Positions 51,976-63,631 of a stretch of DNA of 64,000 bases are shown here, piece after piece; positions within the stretch are counted from its first letter, which is position 1; each line of letters opens with the position of its first letter. The stretch comes from Owenia fusiformis (lineage: Eukaryota > Annelida > Polychaeta > Sabellida > Oweniidae): NCBI GenBank assembly GCA_903813345.2, contig CAIIXF020000007.1, forward strand, positions 32,229,564-32,293,563, written 5' to 3'. A model generated the notes under the pieces. That model did no database searches and was not told the origin of the DNA. It worked only from the letters and a program-made list of their open reading frames with translations. The translations under genes were made by a program, and so were the position numbers.

Positions 51976-53819
51976 ACCATTGATCACGTTTGCTCAGGTT
52001 TGCTCGTTTGCTGCGTTTGCTCCTGTAATTATTCACTTCTTCACCTCTTTAAAATGTGATTTCAATCAGTTGATCAAATTTTCGAACTTTGACCTCAAAT
52101 TCAAATATTAATATTTATTAGAAAAAATACTGACTCATTCTTATATTTTTAAACGTCTTTCAAATAAAGTGAAATGAAGCCAAAATCAGCTAAAATTATG
52201 CAATGTCGTAAAATGGCGTGACTGGAATATGATGCAATCACCTGTGACGTCAGACACGTATTGCCGCATCAACAACTAAACAAACAATTAACATAGACTT
52301 CACTGATTGGTTTAAAGATTCTTCGCATCATTTGTGACGTCATAAACATGTTACCCAACCAACAACTAAACAAATAACAAATTGGCATATAGGTTCGTTC
52401 AGTGCAACGCTCTTGAATCAGTTATAAACAGGATAATCAACAGATAAGAGGGTCAGGCATTTTTTTGACTTGGAGACCTCGACTCGAGGAGTTTTGCTGC
52501 ATTTTCTTGTTTTATCATGGTCAAATCTACAACATAATTATTCTGTCTATGCAATTTACTGTAGATAAGTTGAAGCTTCGCACACAATTGCACCATCTAT
52601 ATATGATCAAACGATATAAATGCTCTACAGGCCTTAGAATTCTTTAAGTCCAGGGTATTTCATTATATTACCGTCCCCCCATTCTGATACTCATAGCATC
52701 TTTCTGTTTCACTTGAAACATCTCATGGCTGAGCCGTCCCCAATCCAAAGTCAACTCTAAATCACTATAAAGCTTATTCAATATTCAATTATTCTTAGAG
52801 AAGCAGTAGCCATGCCGTAACGCAAGACTGGCCACACGGCCACCGTACATCAAATGTGTTAACATCCAATAACGTCCTGGTTGCTAAAGTGAGGAAATCT
52901 TACTTGATTATGGGAGCTGCTGGATATATCTGCTCGTGACTGACTATTTACTTTGCGGGAGACCTCGAACCATTGATCACGTTTGCTCCTGTAATTATTC
53001 ACTTCTTCACCTCTTTAAAATGTGATTTCAATCAGTTGATCAAATTTTCGAACTTTGACCTCAAATTCAAATATTAATATTTATTAGAAAAAATACTGAC
53101 TCATTCTTATATTTTTAAACGTCTTTCAAATAAAGTGAAATGAAGCCAAAATCAGCTAAAATTATGCAATGTCGTAAAATGGCGTGACTGGAATATGATG
53201 CAATCACCTGTGACGTCAGACACGTATTGCCGCATCAACAACTAAACAAACAATTAACATAGACTTCACTGATTGGTTTAAAGATTCTTCGCATCATTTG
53301 TGACGTCATAAACATGTTACCCAACCAACAACTAAACAAATAACAAATTGGCATATAGGTTCGTTCAGTGCAACGCTCTTGAATCAGTTATAAACAGGAT
53401 AATCAACAGGTAAGAGGGTCAGGCATTTTTTTGACTTGGAGACCTCGACTCGAGGAGTTTTGCTGCATTTTCTTGTTTTATCATGGTCAAATCTACAACA
53501 TAATTATTCTGTCTATGCAATTTACTGTAGATAAGTTGTAGCTTCGCACACAATTGCACCATCTATATATGATCAAACGATATAAATGCTCTACAGGCCT
53601 TAGAATTCTTTAAGTCCAGGGTATTTCATTATATTACCGTCCCCCCATTCTGATACTCATAGCATCTTTCTGTTTCACTTGAAACATCTCATGGCTGAGC
53701 CGTCCCCAATCCAAAGTCAACTCTAAATCACTATAAAGCTTATTCAATATTCAATTATTCTTAGAGAAGCAGTAGCCATGCCGTAACGCAAGACTGGCCA
53801 CACGGCCACCGTACATCAA
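51956..53819. repeat. Near-identical tandem duplication of about 0.9 kb (two copies)
   Basis: Copy 1 is 51956-52853 (898 bp) and copy 2 is 52949-53819 (871 bp), with 95 bp between. By eye they differ only by a 27-bp insertion in copy 1 (AGGTTTGCTCGTTTGCTGCG plus TTTGCTC) and two substitutions (A/G near 52449/53410, A/T near 52571/53533). The ends are TACTTTGCGGGAGACC and CCGTACATCAA. No coding sequence was seen. It is either a very recent duplication or an assembly artefact joining two alleles. Confidence 0.95.
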
Positions 53820-56005
53820 CATTGACAACGGCTCTACGGTAATCGCAGATTTTCTATCTCCACACAATAGGATAGTTTCTAAATAGCAGAAAAATCAATG
53901 AAATCTCGTGCTGCCATCTTTTATTCAGCTTTTAACTCGGGCTAGAGCTCCATTCATTTACATGCTAAAATCTTGGAAAAGTGGCTTAATTTCATGATTT
54001 ATCAAAGTGTGTTTGTTGAATCTGTATAAAACTTGAAAGATATACCACATGATAACCCTGTTTATGTACATGATGTGATTAAACATGCAAATGTTGATTG
54101 ACATACAAATAATCCACGGATTTAAAGAATTTTAGCATTGCATCTATGGACATTTGGCCCAAGTTTTTTTAAATTGTTATAGAAAATTATTCAAATTACA
54201 TAACTGTGTAAATCAAAGCTATTAAAGGAGAAAACATTTCACTGAATTCAAATATGCCATTTAAAAGAAGGTAATGTAAGTCATTAGAGGTCTAATATGC
54301 AAGTCTCTTAAAATCTCACGAAAAACGAGATTTAGCGAGATTTCAAAAGCTATATGGAAACTATACTATTGCGCTATCATGGCTGCCGCAGGAAATGTGA
54401 CTGCTTAAATTCGTGACCGTGGAAATTGTACTGCGGTCGTAGGGTTGCTTTTGGCCGTAGGCTGTGACTCAGGCATGAGTCATTAGCTGCCATCTTTATG
54501 TTATAATTCATCCAAATGGGTATTCTCCAGTCTTTCTTTCTCTGCTACATATTGTGCTTCAATATTTAGCATACTTCTCCTTCATGTCTTTACTAGGGAT
54601 AAAATATATGTTGTAGGGTCATATCTAGCACACAACGTGTCATTTCTTACAGATGTACGATACAACATTTCTAACAGATGTACGATACAACATTGACTCA
54701 AAACATGTCATATTCTATCAGATCATTGAAACATCATCTTGCAGATATCTAAAACGTAGTACTTACTTTACAGTGTATGATCTGATTCGGTAACAAATTG
54801 GAGCAGCATTTTTGGCACAAGTGTGTCAGTGCTTGCTTCAATAAATACATTCAGTCAGTGTAAGATGATTCCACCATAATCTTTTGGGGGTCACCCTGTA
54901 TCGTCTGCGTCTGTATTTAACATCATTTGACAGTGAGGACGCATAGGCAAATGAAATCATCATTATTGAAAAGGTTATACCAAGAAGTGCGTAAATAGGA
55001 CAAGGACATATCTTAGTTTTGATTTATGTTTGACATGTAGGTACCACTGAAAGTTTGATTCATATGTATTGTCTGGCTTCATAGTGAAAGAGAAACAAGA
55101 ATCAAAATACTTTCAGTAAATTAAATGTAAACCAGTAATCTTATGCCAATCGCTATTTTCCTTCCTGCCAGCGACATTGACGAGAGGTTCTGGTAAGCAA
55201 AATAGGTGTATTGATATTCTACCGATGATGAAACGCAATAATGAAATTATATCACTTCGCTGAATGTTATATTGCCTTTTGTATTATTACATTTATGAGT
55301 CCTGCCATAATTCTTAATGCGTGTTAATGTTTATTTTGTAGAGGGGAAATTGTAACCGGTCTAGTCCCTTCCAGATCTACATCACCTGTACGGAACATTC
55401 CATTAGTACTCTATATTGCCTATTTACACTTGCAACAGATGGTTATATCCGCGAGATAATGTCGCATATTGCATATTTCATCCATGAATGTTCATGCTTT
55501 TCACAATACAATTACAAGAAATGAATTTGATTTAGCATCTCTTGACTTACGCGCATGAAGACGACATAATGCGATCGGTGAAAATGTCCGTACCGTCAAT
55601 ATATTCAAGTCTAAGATAAAATAGATTAATTTTATGGATGGGCTGAAGTATGTACGACTATTGTTAGTGATAAATGTCACGTGACACCGACATCGATTTT
55701 ATTTGAATAATCTATATATTTATTAACAGGAACATCCTTACATTTAGCTACATGTAGTTTAGGATGAAGCCACATATGTTATAATCTAACATCATTTTAC
55801 AAGAGACTGCATTTAAATGAGGGTATTACCCTATGAGGGATATGTGACATTCATCAATGGAACAATTGATAATAGTATTTAAAGTAAAATTTTATATAGA
55901 CTGCTGCAATCGTGTGCTGAAGCAACAGTTAATGCTAATATTATTACAAATGAACAAAGTACACCATCATTTCGCTGACACTGGATTATAATAAGAAATC
56001 TTTTC
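53820..56005. other. Region upstream of the calexcitin-like gene
   Basis: No exon was recognised. A 24-bp direct repeat (CAGATGTACGATACAACATT) occurs twice at about 54652-54693. A TATATA-containing stretch, TTTTATATAGAC, at about 55889-55900 lies 105-115 bp before the start codon and is a possible TATA box. Confidence 0.4.
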
Positions 56006-59000
56006 ATGGGAGTTATGGAGTTCTTTAGAGATATCTTTAAGAAGGTTGAGAATTTATTCGATTCCATGGGACTCAAGAAATATGAACTCTCCGACTTTCA
56101 GAAGAAGAAACTTCTGCATGAATTCCACACATTCTATGGTACGTATAGTGTACATTTCATACATTCAATGGTCCATGGTACATATAGCCTACATATCACA
56201 CATTCTATGGCACGTATAGCCTACATTTCACACATTCTATGGTACGTATAGCCTACATTTCACACATTCTATGGTGCGTACAGCCTACATTTCACACATT
56301 CTATGGTACGTATAGTGTACATTTCACACATTCTATGGTACATGTAGCCTACATTTCACGCATTCTATGGTACGTATAGCCTACATTTCACACATTCTAT
56401 GGTCCATGGTACATATAGCCTTACATTCTATTGTTCATATAGTCTACATTTTACACATTCTATAATACATATAGCCTATATTTCACACATTCTATGCTAC
56501 GTATAGCCTACAATTTCCACATTCTATGGTGCGTATAGCATTCATTTCACACATTCTATGGTACGTATAGCCTAAATTTCACACATTCTATGTTACGTAT
56601 AGCCTACATTTTCACATTCTATGGTACGTATAGTCTACATTTCACACATTCCGTGGTCCATGATACATATAGCCTACATATCACACATTCTATGGCACGT
56701 ATAGCCTACATTTCACACATTCTATGGTCCATGGTACATAAAGCCTACATTTCACACATTCTATGGTACGTATAACCTACATTTCACACATTCTATAGTA
56801 TTAGTACATATAGCCTACATTTCACACATTCTGTGGTACGTATAGCAGGCATTTCACACATTCCATGGTACGCATAGCCTGCATTTCACACATTCTATGG
56901 TACGTATAGTCGACATTTCACACATTGTATGGTACGTATAGCCTACATTTCACACATTCTATGGTACGCATAGCATACATCCTTTACATTCTATGGTACG
57001 TATAGCCTACATTTCACACATTCTATGGTATTGGTACACATAGCCTACATTTTACACATTCTATGGTACGTATGGTCGACATTTAACACATTGTATGGTA
57101 CGTATAGCCTACATTTCACACATTCTATGGTACGTATAGCATGCATCCTTTACATTCTATGGTATGTTTAGCCTACATTTCACACATTCTATGGTATTGG
57201 TACATATAGCCTACATTTTACACATTCTATGGTACGTATGGTCGACATTTAACACATTGTATGGTACGTATAGCCTACATTTCACACATTCTATGGTACG
57301 TATAGCATGCATCCTTTACATTCTATGGTATGTTTAGCCTACATTTCACACATTCTATGGTATTGGTACATATAGCCTACATTTTACACATTCTATGGTA
57401 CGTATGGTCGACATTTAACACATTGTATGGTACGTATAGCCTACATTTCACACATTCTATGGTACGTATAGCATGCATCCTTTACATTCTATGGTATGTT
57501 TAGCCTACATTTCACACATTCTATGGTACGTATGGCATACATCCTTTACATCCTATGGTGGTACCTCTCAACACATGCAATAATAGTTAAGTCAAACGAA
57601 TGCAAATAGTAACGTAGGGTATACCAATGGAAACAAAAACACTGTGGATAACATACGGTACCCCCTCCTGGAATCAAGGATGTGGAAACTTATTGAGGAC
57701 TTCGTGATACGTCGTATCCTCGTATCTTTGGTCTTGTCGTAATAATGACTACATGTATACGACCAATCACGATCGACAGAGAGTCTCTTATCCTTCCGGA
57801 TATTTCCGTTTATTTTGTAGTATTAGTCACGTGCAGACCTACATGCAACAAGTAATATTAAACATACCGCTACAATTCCATACATTTTATACTAATACAA
57901 TAAATTCATGAAACACAAACTTTACTCCACGATATATCAATAACTCTATCTAACTATAACTAAGTAAAGGTTATCAGTGCTATTACTATATTAATTCAAC
58001 AAATGATAATACATTTTGCAGAACGCTCTTCTACAACATAATGTTAATCATAGACCTTTTTGTTTGGAAATACAAATTTGTACCCTGCGTGCAGAGTCTA
58101 GTTAAACTACAAGACGAAGACGAAGCTCTCTTTTAAGAAGTGAAGTCAAACGAATGCAAAGTGTAACAAATTTGGGGTGTGCAGTGTATTTAGCTGTCAT
58201 CCTCATGAGAATAATAGAGTAAATAAGACTTATTAAACCAATTATTGTAAATTCAAAGCATTTCATATATGTAGTATTTAATATATGTGCCTTGGATATA
58301 GTCGTTTTCTGGATTAATTATTCAATAGCCAAGTAATAATGTTATTATGATGGCGTTGACTAACACATGTACGTTTGAGTGTAGTCTATTCTCTAGGGTA
58401 CTCTTTGAAATGGATTTTCATGAAAACGTATTTTCACGAACTGTAAATTCAAATGAATTGTTAGACATCATACAGTATTTTATTGTATTGTATTGTATTT
58501 TATTGTGATGTATTGTATTGTATCGTATAATATTATGATTGTATTTTTGTATATTTCCTCCTCCAGGGACAGTACATTTAATATGATAACATTTTAATTA
58601 TAGAATACAGTAATATTTACAAACGAAAACTATTGGGAAATACAGAGCTTGGCCAAAGTGCAATTGTTTCTGGCATTCGGTAACATACTTTGAATCAAAA
58701 TTCAATTTCATCCCTAGTCTCAATTTTCATACCCTGATATGATGCTCAGTATATCAAATTATAATATACTGTATCGTCGACTCAATTACACTCCCATCTT
58801 TTAATCAATGTAATGAATATTTCTATTGACCTAGGACCTACGGGTAAACTATTCAGCTTGTAATGTAGTTGGCAGCCTTTGTTTATAACAGCATCATTTA
58901 ATTTATCGCAACAATACAACATCTGTAGTCGGGAATGCCAAGATGAAATATCAGTTTTATGACAGTTCAATTCTGACTTAATCAGAAATAGCAATTGAAT

Positions 59001-62000
59001 GAGTCATTAATGAAGATAATAGCTATATGTTCTGATGTACACTCCCCTCCATAAGTTTGGCAACCCTAGGTCCCCCATTGAACTACGCGTTAAAGCCCCT
59101 TTACGTTTGAATTTTTATTTACTTACCCTGCGATGAAATTACTTATAATATTGATGGAAACTTGACTTTATTTCCAATACCTCCAAATTTCCCCAATTTT
59201 TTCCTCAATTATAATAGGTCGAAAACTGATGACAAATATGATGAGTTTTTAAAAAACGTCTTTCCCATGTAAACCAATGGGAAATGGTGGGTTAGGGGCA
59301 AATCAGACATCAGGATATCTATTCAGCAAAAGATCCAGCAAAAATATTTTTATATAGAAAATTAAATCGTCTAACTTTTTGTGCACTAAGTATTTAGTTT
59401 ACTTGATGAATATTAAAGTAACAGGGCTTCAAAGTCATTTTAAAAATCATTTTTCGCCTCCTGCGTTATTTCAATGGGAAAGTTTTTTTTGGAAAACAAT
59501 TTTGACTTTAAAGACCTATAACTTTGTTGAACCTGACGAAACGTATCAATTTTTTGTTAATAACTTGTATTTTTGTAAGGACTCGGATGGATGGATATTC
59601 TGTCAAATGGCTTGCGGCAAACCTACCATTTCCCATTGGTTAACATGGGAATGTCGATTTTCAAAAATTCATCAAATTTATCATCAATTTTCGACCTATT
59701 GTTACTGAGGAAACAAATTGAGAACATTTGGAGGTATTGGAAATAATGTCAAGTTACGTTTCCATCAATGTTATAAGTATTTCTATAGCAGGTTAAGTAA
59801 ATAAAAATTCAAATGTAAAGAGGCTTTAACACGTAGTACAATGGGGGAGCAAAGGTTGCCAAACTTATGGAGGGGGTGTATTTAAACAACAATGGTAAAT
59901 GCATTGACCAGGAAAGTGTATCACAATATCTGAAATAAACTGATTAATAAAAACAAAGATCTTTCGCATCTCCTACTGTCACCTTCAAGTCGTCATCATC
60001 ATTTCATCCTTCATATTCATTCACTTTTCATTCACGTTTATCAATTTGTCTCTTACACGTTTTCCAATCACGTTTCTGCCCTATATGTACACTTGTACAG
60101 GGTGGTTCAAAAAATGGGACACTCGTATTTCTAAAATAAACAATGATTGTATTTATGAAAACATGTCATATTATATATACCAGTGGATATGGAATTCACT
60201 TTCCTTTAATTTGGTATATCATAATTTCAAATTTATTATAATACATGTCAACCAGCGTCCATAATACAAATGACGTCATTTTCGTTGCAAAAACAAGTTT
60301 TTTTCTACAGAAACAGATGTTCAACGTGTCCTGCATTTTGATCAATTATAACCCCCAATATTGGCCTAAACTGATCAGTAACATCATTGATATGCTGTTG
60401 AGACAGTGAATTCCACTTCTCAACAATTCTGTCCTTTAAGGACTGAAAAGATGTAAGGAGTTCATGATACACTCCCCATATGTGGCAGTCGCAGACGTTG
60501 GCATCAGGTGATCTGGAGGGCCAGTGATAAGGGGGTATGAATCGAGGCACATTCTCCTTTAAATATTTTACTGCCTTGTGGGATCTATGATTTGGAGCCC
60601 CTTCTTGTTGGAAAATGTAATTAACAGAATATGAGATCAGGAATAAGTCCTCAGTGCAGGATATATTGAATCGTCCCCTTAATTTCTCCCTCAAACCAGA
60701 ACACCCAATGCTAAATTCTGCCACGTATGAGGAGAACTAACAGCGTTGGTGTACCATAAACTTCGTACATCTATTCAGTCCTTTAAGGACAGAATTGTGG
60801 AGAAGTGGAATTTATTCTTTCAAAAGCATATCAATGATAAATCAACAAGTTTATATTTGATCAGAATAGTGGACATATTGAGCTTCTGCTTATGTTGACA
60901 AAAAACTTTTGAAAAACCGTTTTGAAACGAAAATGACGTCATTTGAATTATGGACACCGGTTGATAGGGATTATAATAAATTTGAATTTATGATATACCA
61001 AATTATAGATAAGTAAATTCCCTATCCACTGGTATATAATATGATACGTTTTCATTCATAATATCAATTTTTATTTTTGAAATACGAGTGTCCCATTTTT
61101 GGACCACCCTGTATATTTTATTGGTGAATATGTCTGTAATGTCTTAGGTCGATTGACATTATTACATTTTTGTTAATTGTTATTTATTAATTTATGCAAT
61201 AAATACTGGAAAAAGCAACCAAATGCAACGGTTATTATTAATTCGGGATGATGCTTAACTAGGTTTAAACGTTTTATGTATCACTTATAGTTTCAAAATA
61301 ATCACTCAAAATACTGTATGGTTCTGTATGCATATAATATGTATATTCCAGATGCTAACAAGGATGGCTGTCTGGAGTGGAAAGATCTCAATTTGGCTAG
61401 AGAGGTGAGTAGAAGTCGTTTCATTCAATTCATAAAACCTATTTATGTCATCATTTGACACCAATACTGTATGCGTAAATGATAATCTATTGCATTTATG
61501 AGGATCATCCTCGACCTCGCAATAAAATACACCCATACCTCAACGCTGATTTTCCCTGCATGTTTCCTTTGGTTAATATCCGCGACCATCCCAAGGTTCT
61601 GCCCCTGTCGGTATGCTTCCCATTTTGAATAAATCACCATGTTATGTTTTTCCAAAGCAGAATCCATATTTATCATGATTGCCCAAAAGAATGCATGTTC
61701 ATTTTCTTCACACATTTGTGTGTAACATCCATTTATAAAACCCAGGTGTCTCCCTTGCCCTTTATGCCCCCAATAATGATATGTGGAAGTAATTTTACGA
61801 CATACATACTATTGAATTTTTCAGAACATTTGCAAAATGAATGGATGGAAAATAGATTCAGAAAAGTACAAACATGCGCAGGAGTTGTTCACGGAGATAT
61901 GGCGTTATCTGCAGGATTCCGCTGATGGGGACTTTGATGGTAAAGTTACAGAAGATGAATGGGTAAGCAGCTAAATAGTCTACCAAAGTTACGTTACTAC

Positions 62001-63631
62001 TTACGCGTCTTGGGCCATAGGTGATAAACTAAATATACCGTATTTACACGTACTTGTAGTTGTCACGCTAGTATAGGTCTCCCAACCATCACTTATAATC
62101 ATGAAAAAGCACAAAAGGAAACATTTACCTTGGAAAAGTCTGGTTATAAACTACGGAAACGAAGCTCTCTTTTAAGAAGCTAAGTCGAACAAATGCAAAG
62201 AGCAGTTACTACTAAAGAAGCCAGAAAATGAACTACATTTTGGAAGACAATGAATTTGACATCAATTTGTGAGAGAACTCACACTTTCATTACTTCCATA
62301 ATTCTGACGAAATCCATTTTGTATAATCAACATGGATGCATATAATTTTGTTTTTATTTTTGAGTAATTTCTTTAAATTATTATCAAAATTGAAAAGTCC
62401 AAATTTTCTTGGAATGCGTACGAGTACAGGAAGCATTTTTGAAATTCCAATGGAATGCTCATGTATAATGTATGTATGAATAATAGGAAAATGCATACCA
62501 TTCTCTTGAAGGTTCTTGTTTCGACTGATGATATTTATTGAGGTCAAGATAGTATTCGTAGATATTCTTTAAATATATCCAGTTTGTTAAAGTTTTCAGT
62601 CGATGTACAGGAAATCAAGCATGTAACGTTGAATGTTTTCAGACAATTAATCAGAAACAAACGTAACAAGAAACAAACCACTTACTCGTGTCTAGGATGA
62701 AGGAAACAATTCACATCTTCATCCTAGCTCGTGTATAAGACGATATTATACGATTATATGGAAATACAGTCATGCGTGTATATGTGTGTATACTAAGAAT
62801 ATGAAAATTTATACTAAAAGCAGCAGTTAAATTTCTGCAATGGGGTTCTACAATTCCCCTAGCATCAATTTGACGTTCGTTATATGACAAGATTGATAAT
62901 ATACGTATCAAAACATGGAAGTATGTATTAAAACATTGCTTATAATTTCTTTTCATTTCAATAATTTCCCGTTGGTAATAAGAGGTGCACACTTTGTAAT
63001 CCGAGTGGGAATTTTGTTCAATTAAACGTACTGGTTTGATTTAATTCACTGTAATGTATCTTATGGTGACAGCGGCGGGTCACCTTACACTTCGTGCTGT
63101 ATCATTATTAAAATACAACACTGAATACATGACGAATGATGGGAACACATATGTAACGATAAACCACGTTTTCAGCTTCGCTCTCCGGATTTGTTCCGTT
63201 CGTCACGTGGTTGAAGATTCTATTCTTTTCAGTTGTTGATGTGGCAAGGTCTTATCTTATTCTTGATCCACAGCTTCCAGGATTCGTTGTGTTTGTTACT
63301 ACCATTCTATTCTTTTCAGTTGTTGACGTAGCAAGGTCTTATCTTATTCTTGATCCACAGCTTCCAGGATTCGTTGTGTTTGTTACTACCATTCTATTCT
63401 TTTCAGTTGTTGATGTGGCAAAGTCTTATCTTATTCTCGAGCCACAGCTTCCAGGATTCGTTGTGTTTGTTACTTATAGTTGACCATTCCATTCTTTTCA
63501 GTTGTTGATGTGGCAAGGTCTTCACAGAGACCATCTTCGGGCAGTTCGAGAAGGCAAGGCTGAAGATGATAGTATACCCCGATGGCTCGAGAAATACATA
63601 GAATATAGATTCAATTTATATGATAGGACAG
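56006..63631 (+). CDS. Calexcitin / sarcoplasmic-type EF-hand calcium-binding protein, 5' part
   Basis: Four phase-consistent exons: 56006-56138, 61352-61404, 61825-61962, 63502-63631; the gene continues right of the window. The protein so far begins MGVMEFFRDIFKKVENLFDS and then matches the calexcitin family: LSDFQKKKLLHEFHTFY, EF-hand 1 with loop DANKDGCLEWKD (its first Asp codon is split by intron 1), NICKMNGWK, EF-hand 2 with loop DGDFDGKVTEDE, then LLMWQGL, IPRWLEKYIEYRFNLYDRTG leading into a third EF-hand. Calexcitins are neuronal calcium and GTP-binding proteins in molluscs, and relatives buffer or sense cytosolic calcium. The N-terminal extension of about 30 residues is unusual compared with squid calexcitin. 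Intron 1 begins inside a minisatellite and holds two transposon copies. Confidence 0.9.
56120..57560 (+). repeat. 32-bp minisatellite made of the calexcitin exon-1 splice donor
   Basis: About 45 units of CACATTCTATGGTACGTATA followed by GCCTACATTTCA. CACATTCTATG|GTACGTATAG is exactly the last exon-1 codons plus the 5' splice site (56138/56139), so each unit repeats the donor. Between about 57027 and 57525 five-unit blocks form a 166-bp higher-order repeat with three copies, marked by ATGGTATTGGTAC. Units vary in the donor core (GTACGTATAG, GTACATATAG, GTATGTTTAG). Confidence 0.95.
58472..58545. repeat. (TATTG)n-type microsatellite
   Basis: Imperfect TATTGTATTGTATTT repeats in calexcitin intron 1. 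Confidence 0.85.
59040..59878. mobile_element. TA-flanked non-autonomous Tc1/mariner-like element
   Basis: Long terminal inverted repeats begin CACTCCCCTCCATAAGTTTG and end with the complement (CAAACTTATGGAGGGGGTG). TA dinucleotides flank both ends (59038-59039 and 59879-59880). Inverted similarity extends more than 250 bp inwards on each side. There is no transposase; the open frame at 59379-59708 is within the arm and centre and is not coding. Located in calexcitin intron 1. Confidence 0.88.
60098..61111 (-). mobile_element. Mariner-type transposon remnant with long inverted arms
   Basis: The ends are CAGGGTGGTTCAAAAAATGG and the complement of the right end, TGTCCCATTTTTGGACCACC then CTG, flanked by TA (60096-60097, 61112-61113). 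Arms of about 340 bp (60098-60445 and 60774-61111) are inverted copies. They include the 3' end of the transposase gene, so the right arm carries a second, mutated and inverted copy of codons for LKDRIVEKWN. This indicates an internal inverted duplication of the 3' half of an autonomous element. Confidence 0.88.
60305..60724 (-). pseudogene. Truncated DDE transposase (Tc1/mariner, DD37D-like spacing)
   Basis: An open frame of 139 aa corresponding to the C-terminal half of the catalytic domain. It has FQQEGAPNH (family form QQDGAPxH) and WPSRSPDANVCDCHIWG (family form SPDLNPxDYxxWG). The second catalytic Asp is replaced by Glu. Between it and the last Asp there are 37 residues, as in the DD37D group rather than classic mariner (34). 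The N-terminal DNA-binding domain and the first catalytic Asp are missing. Not expected to be active. Confidence 0.88.
63211..63501 (+). repeat. Tandem copies of the calexcitin exon-4 acceptor and exon start
   Basis: Three decoy acceptors, each TTCTTTTCAG|TTGTTGA, have exon-side starts at 63233, 63320 and 63407 (87-bp period); the real exon starts at 63502. The decoys share only the first ~18 nt of the exon (TTGTTGATGTGGCAAGGTCT) and then diverge into TATCTTATTCTTGATCCAC. The second decoy has GACGTAG, putting a stop in the exon frame. The 87-bp period keeps a 90-codon frame open, which is an artefact. Confidence 0.94.

Noticed and set aside
51956-53819. Pair of near-identical blocks considered as LTRs of a retrotransposon
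   Set aside because: Only 95 bp separate them, there is no internal coding region, and the ends are not TG..CA.
59379-59708. 109-codon frame considered as a transposase
   Set aside because: It lies in the centre and arm of a non-autonomous inverted-repeat element and has no catalytic motifs.
63211-63483. 90-codon hydrophobic repeat frame that looks like a membrane protein
   Set aside because: It is the 87-bp acceptor repeat upstream of calexcitin exon 4; the period keeps the frame open.
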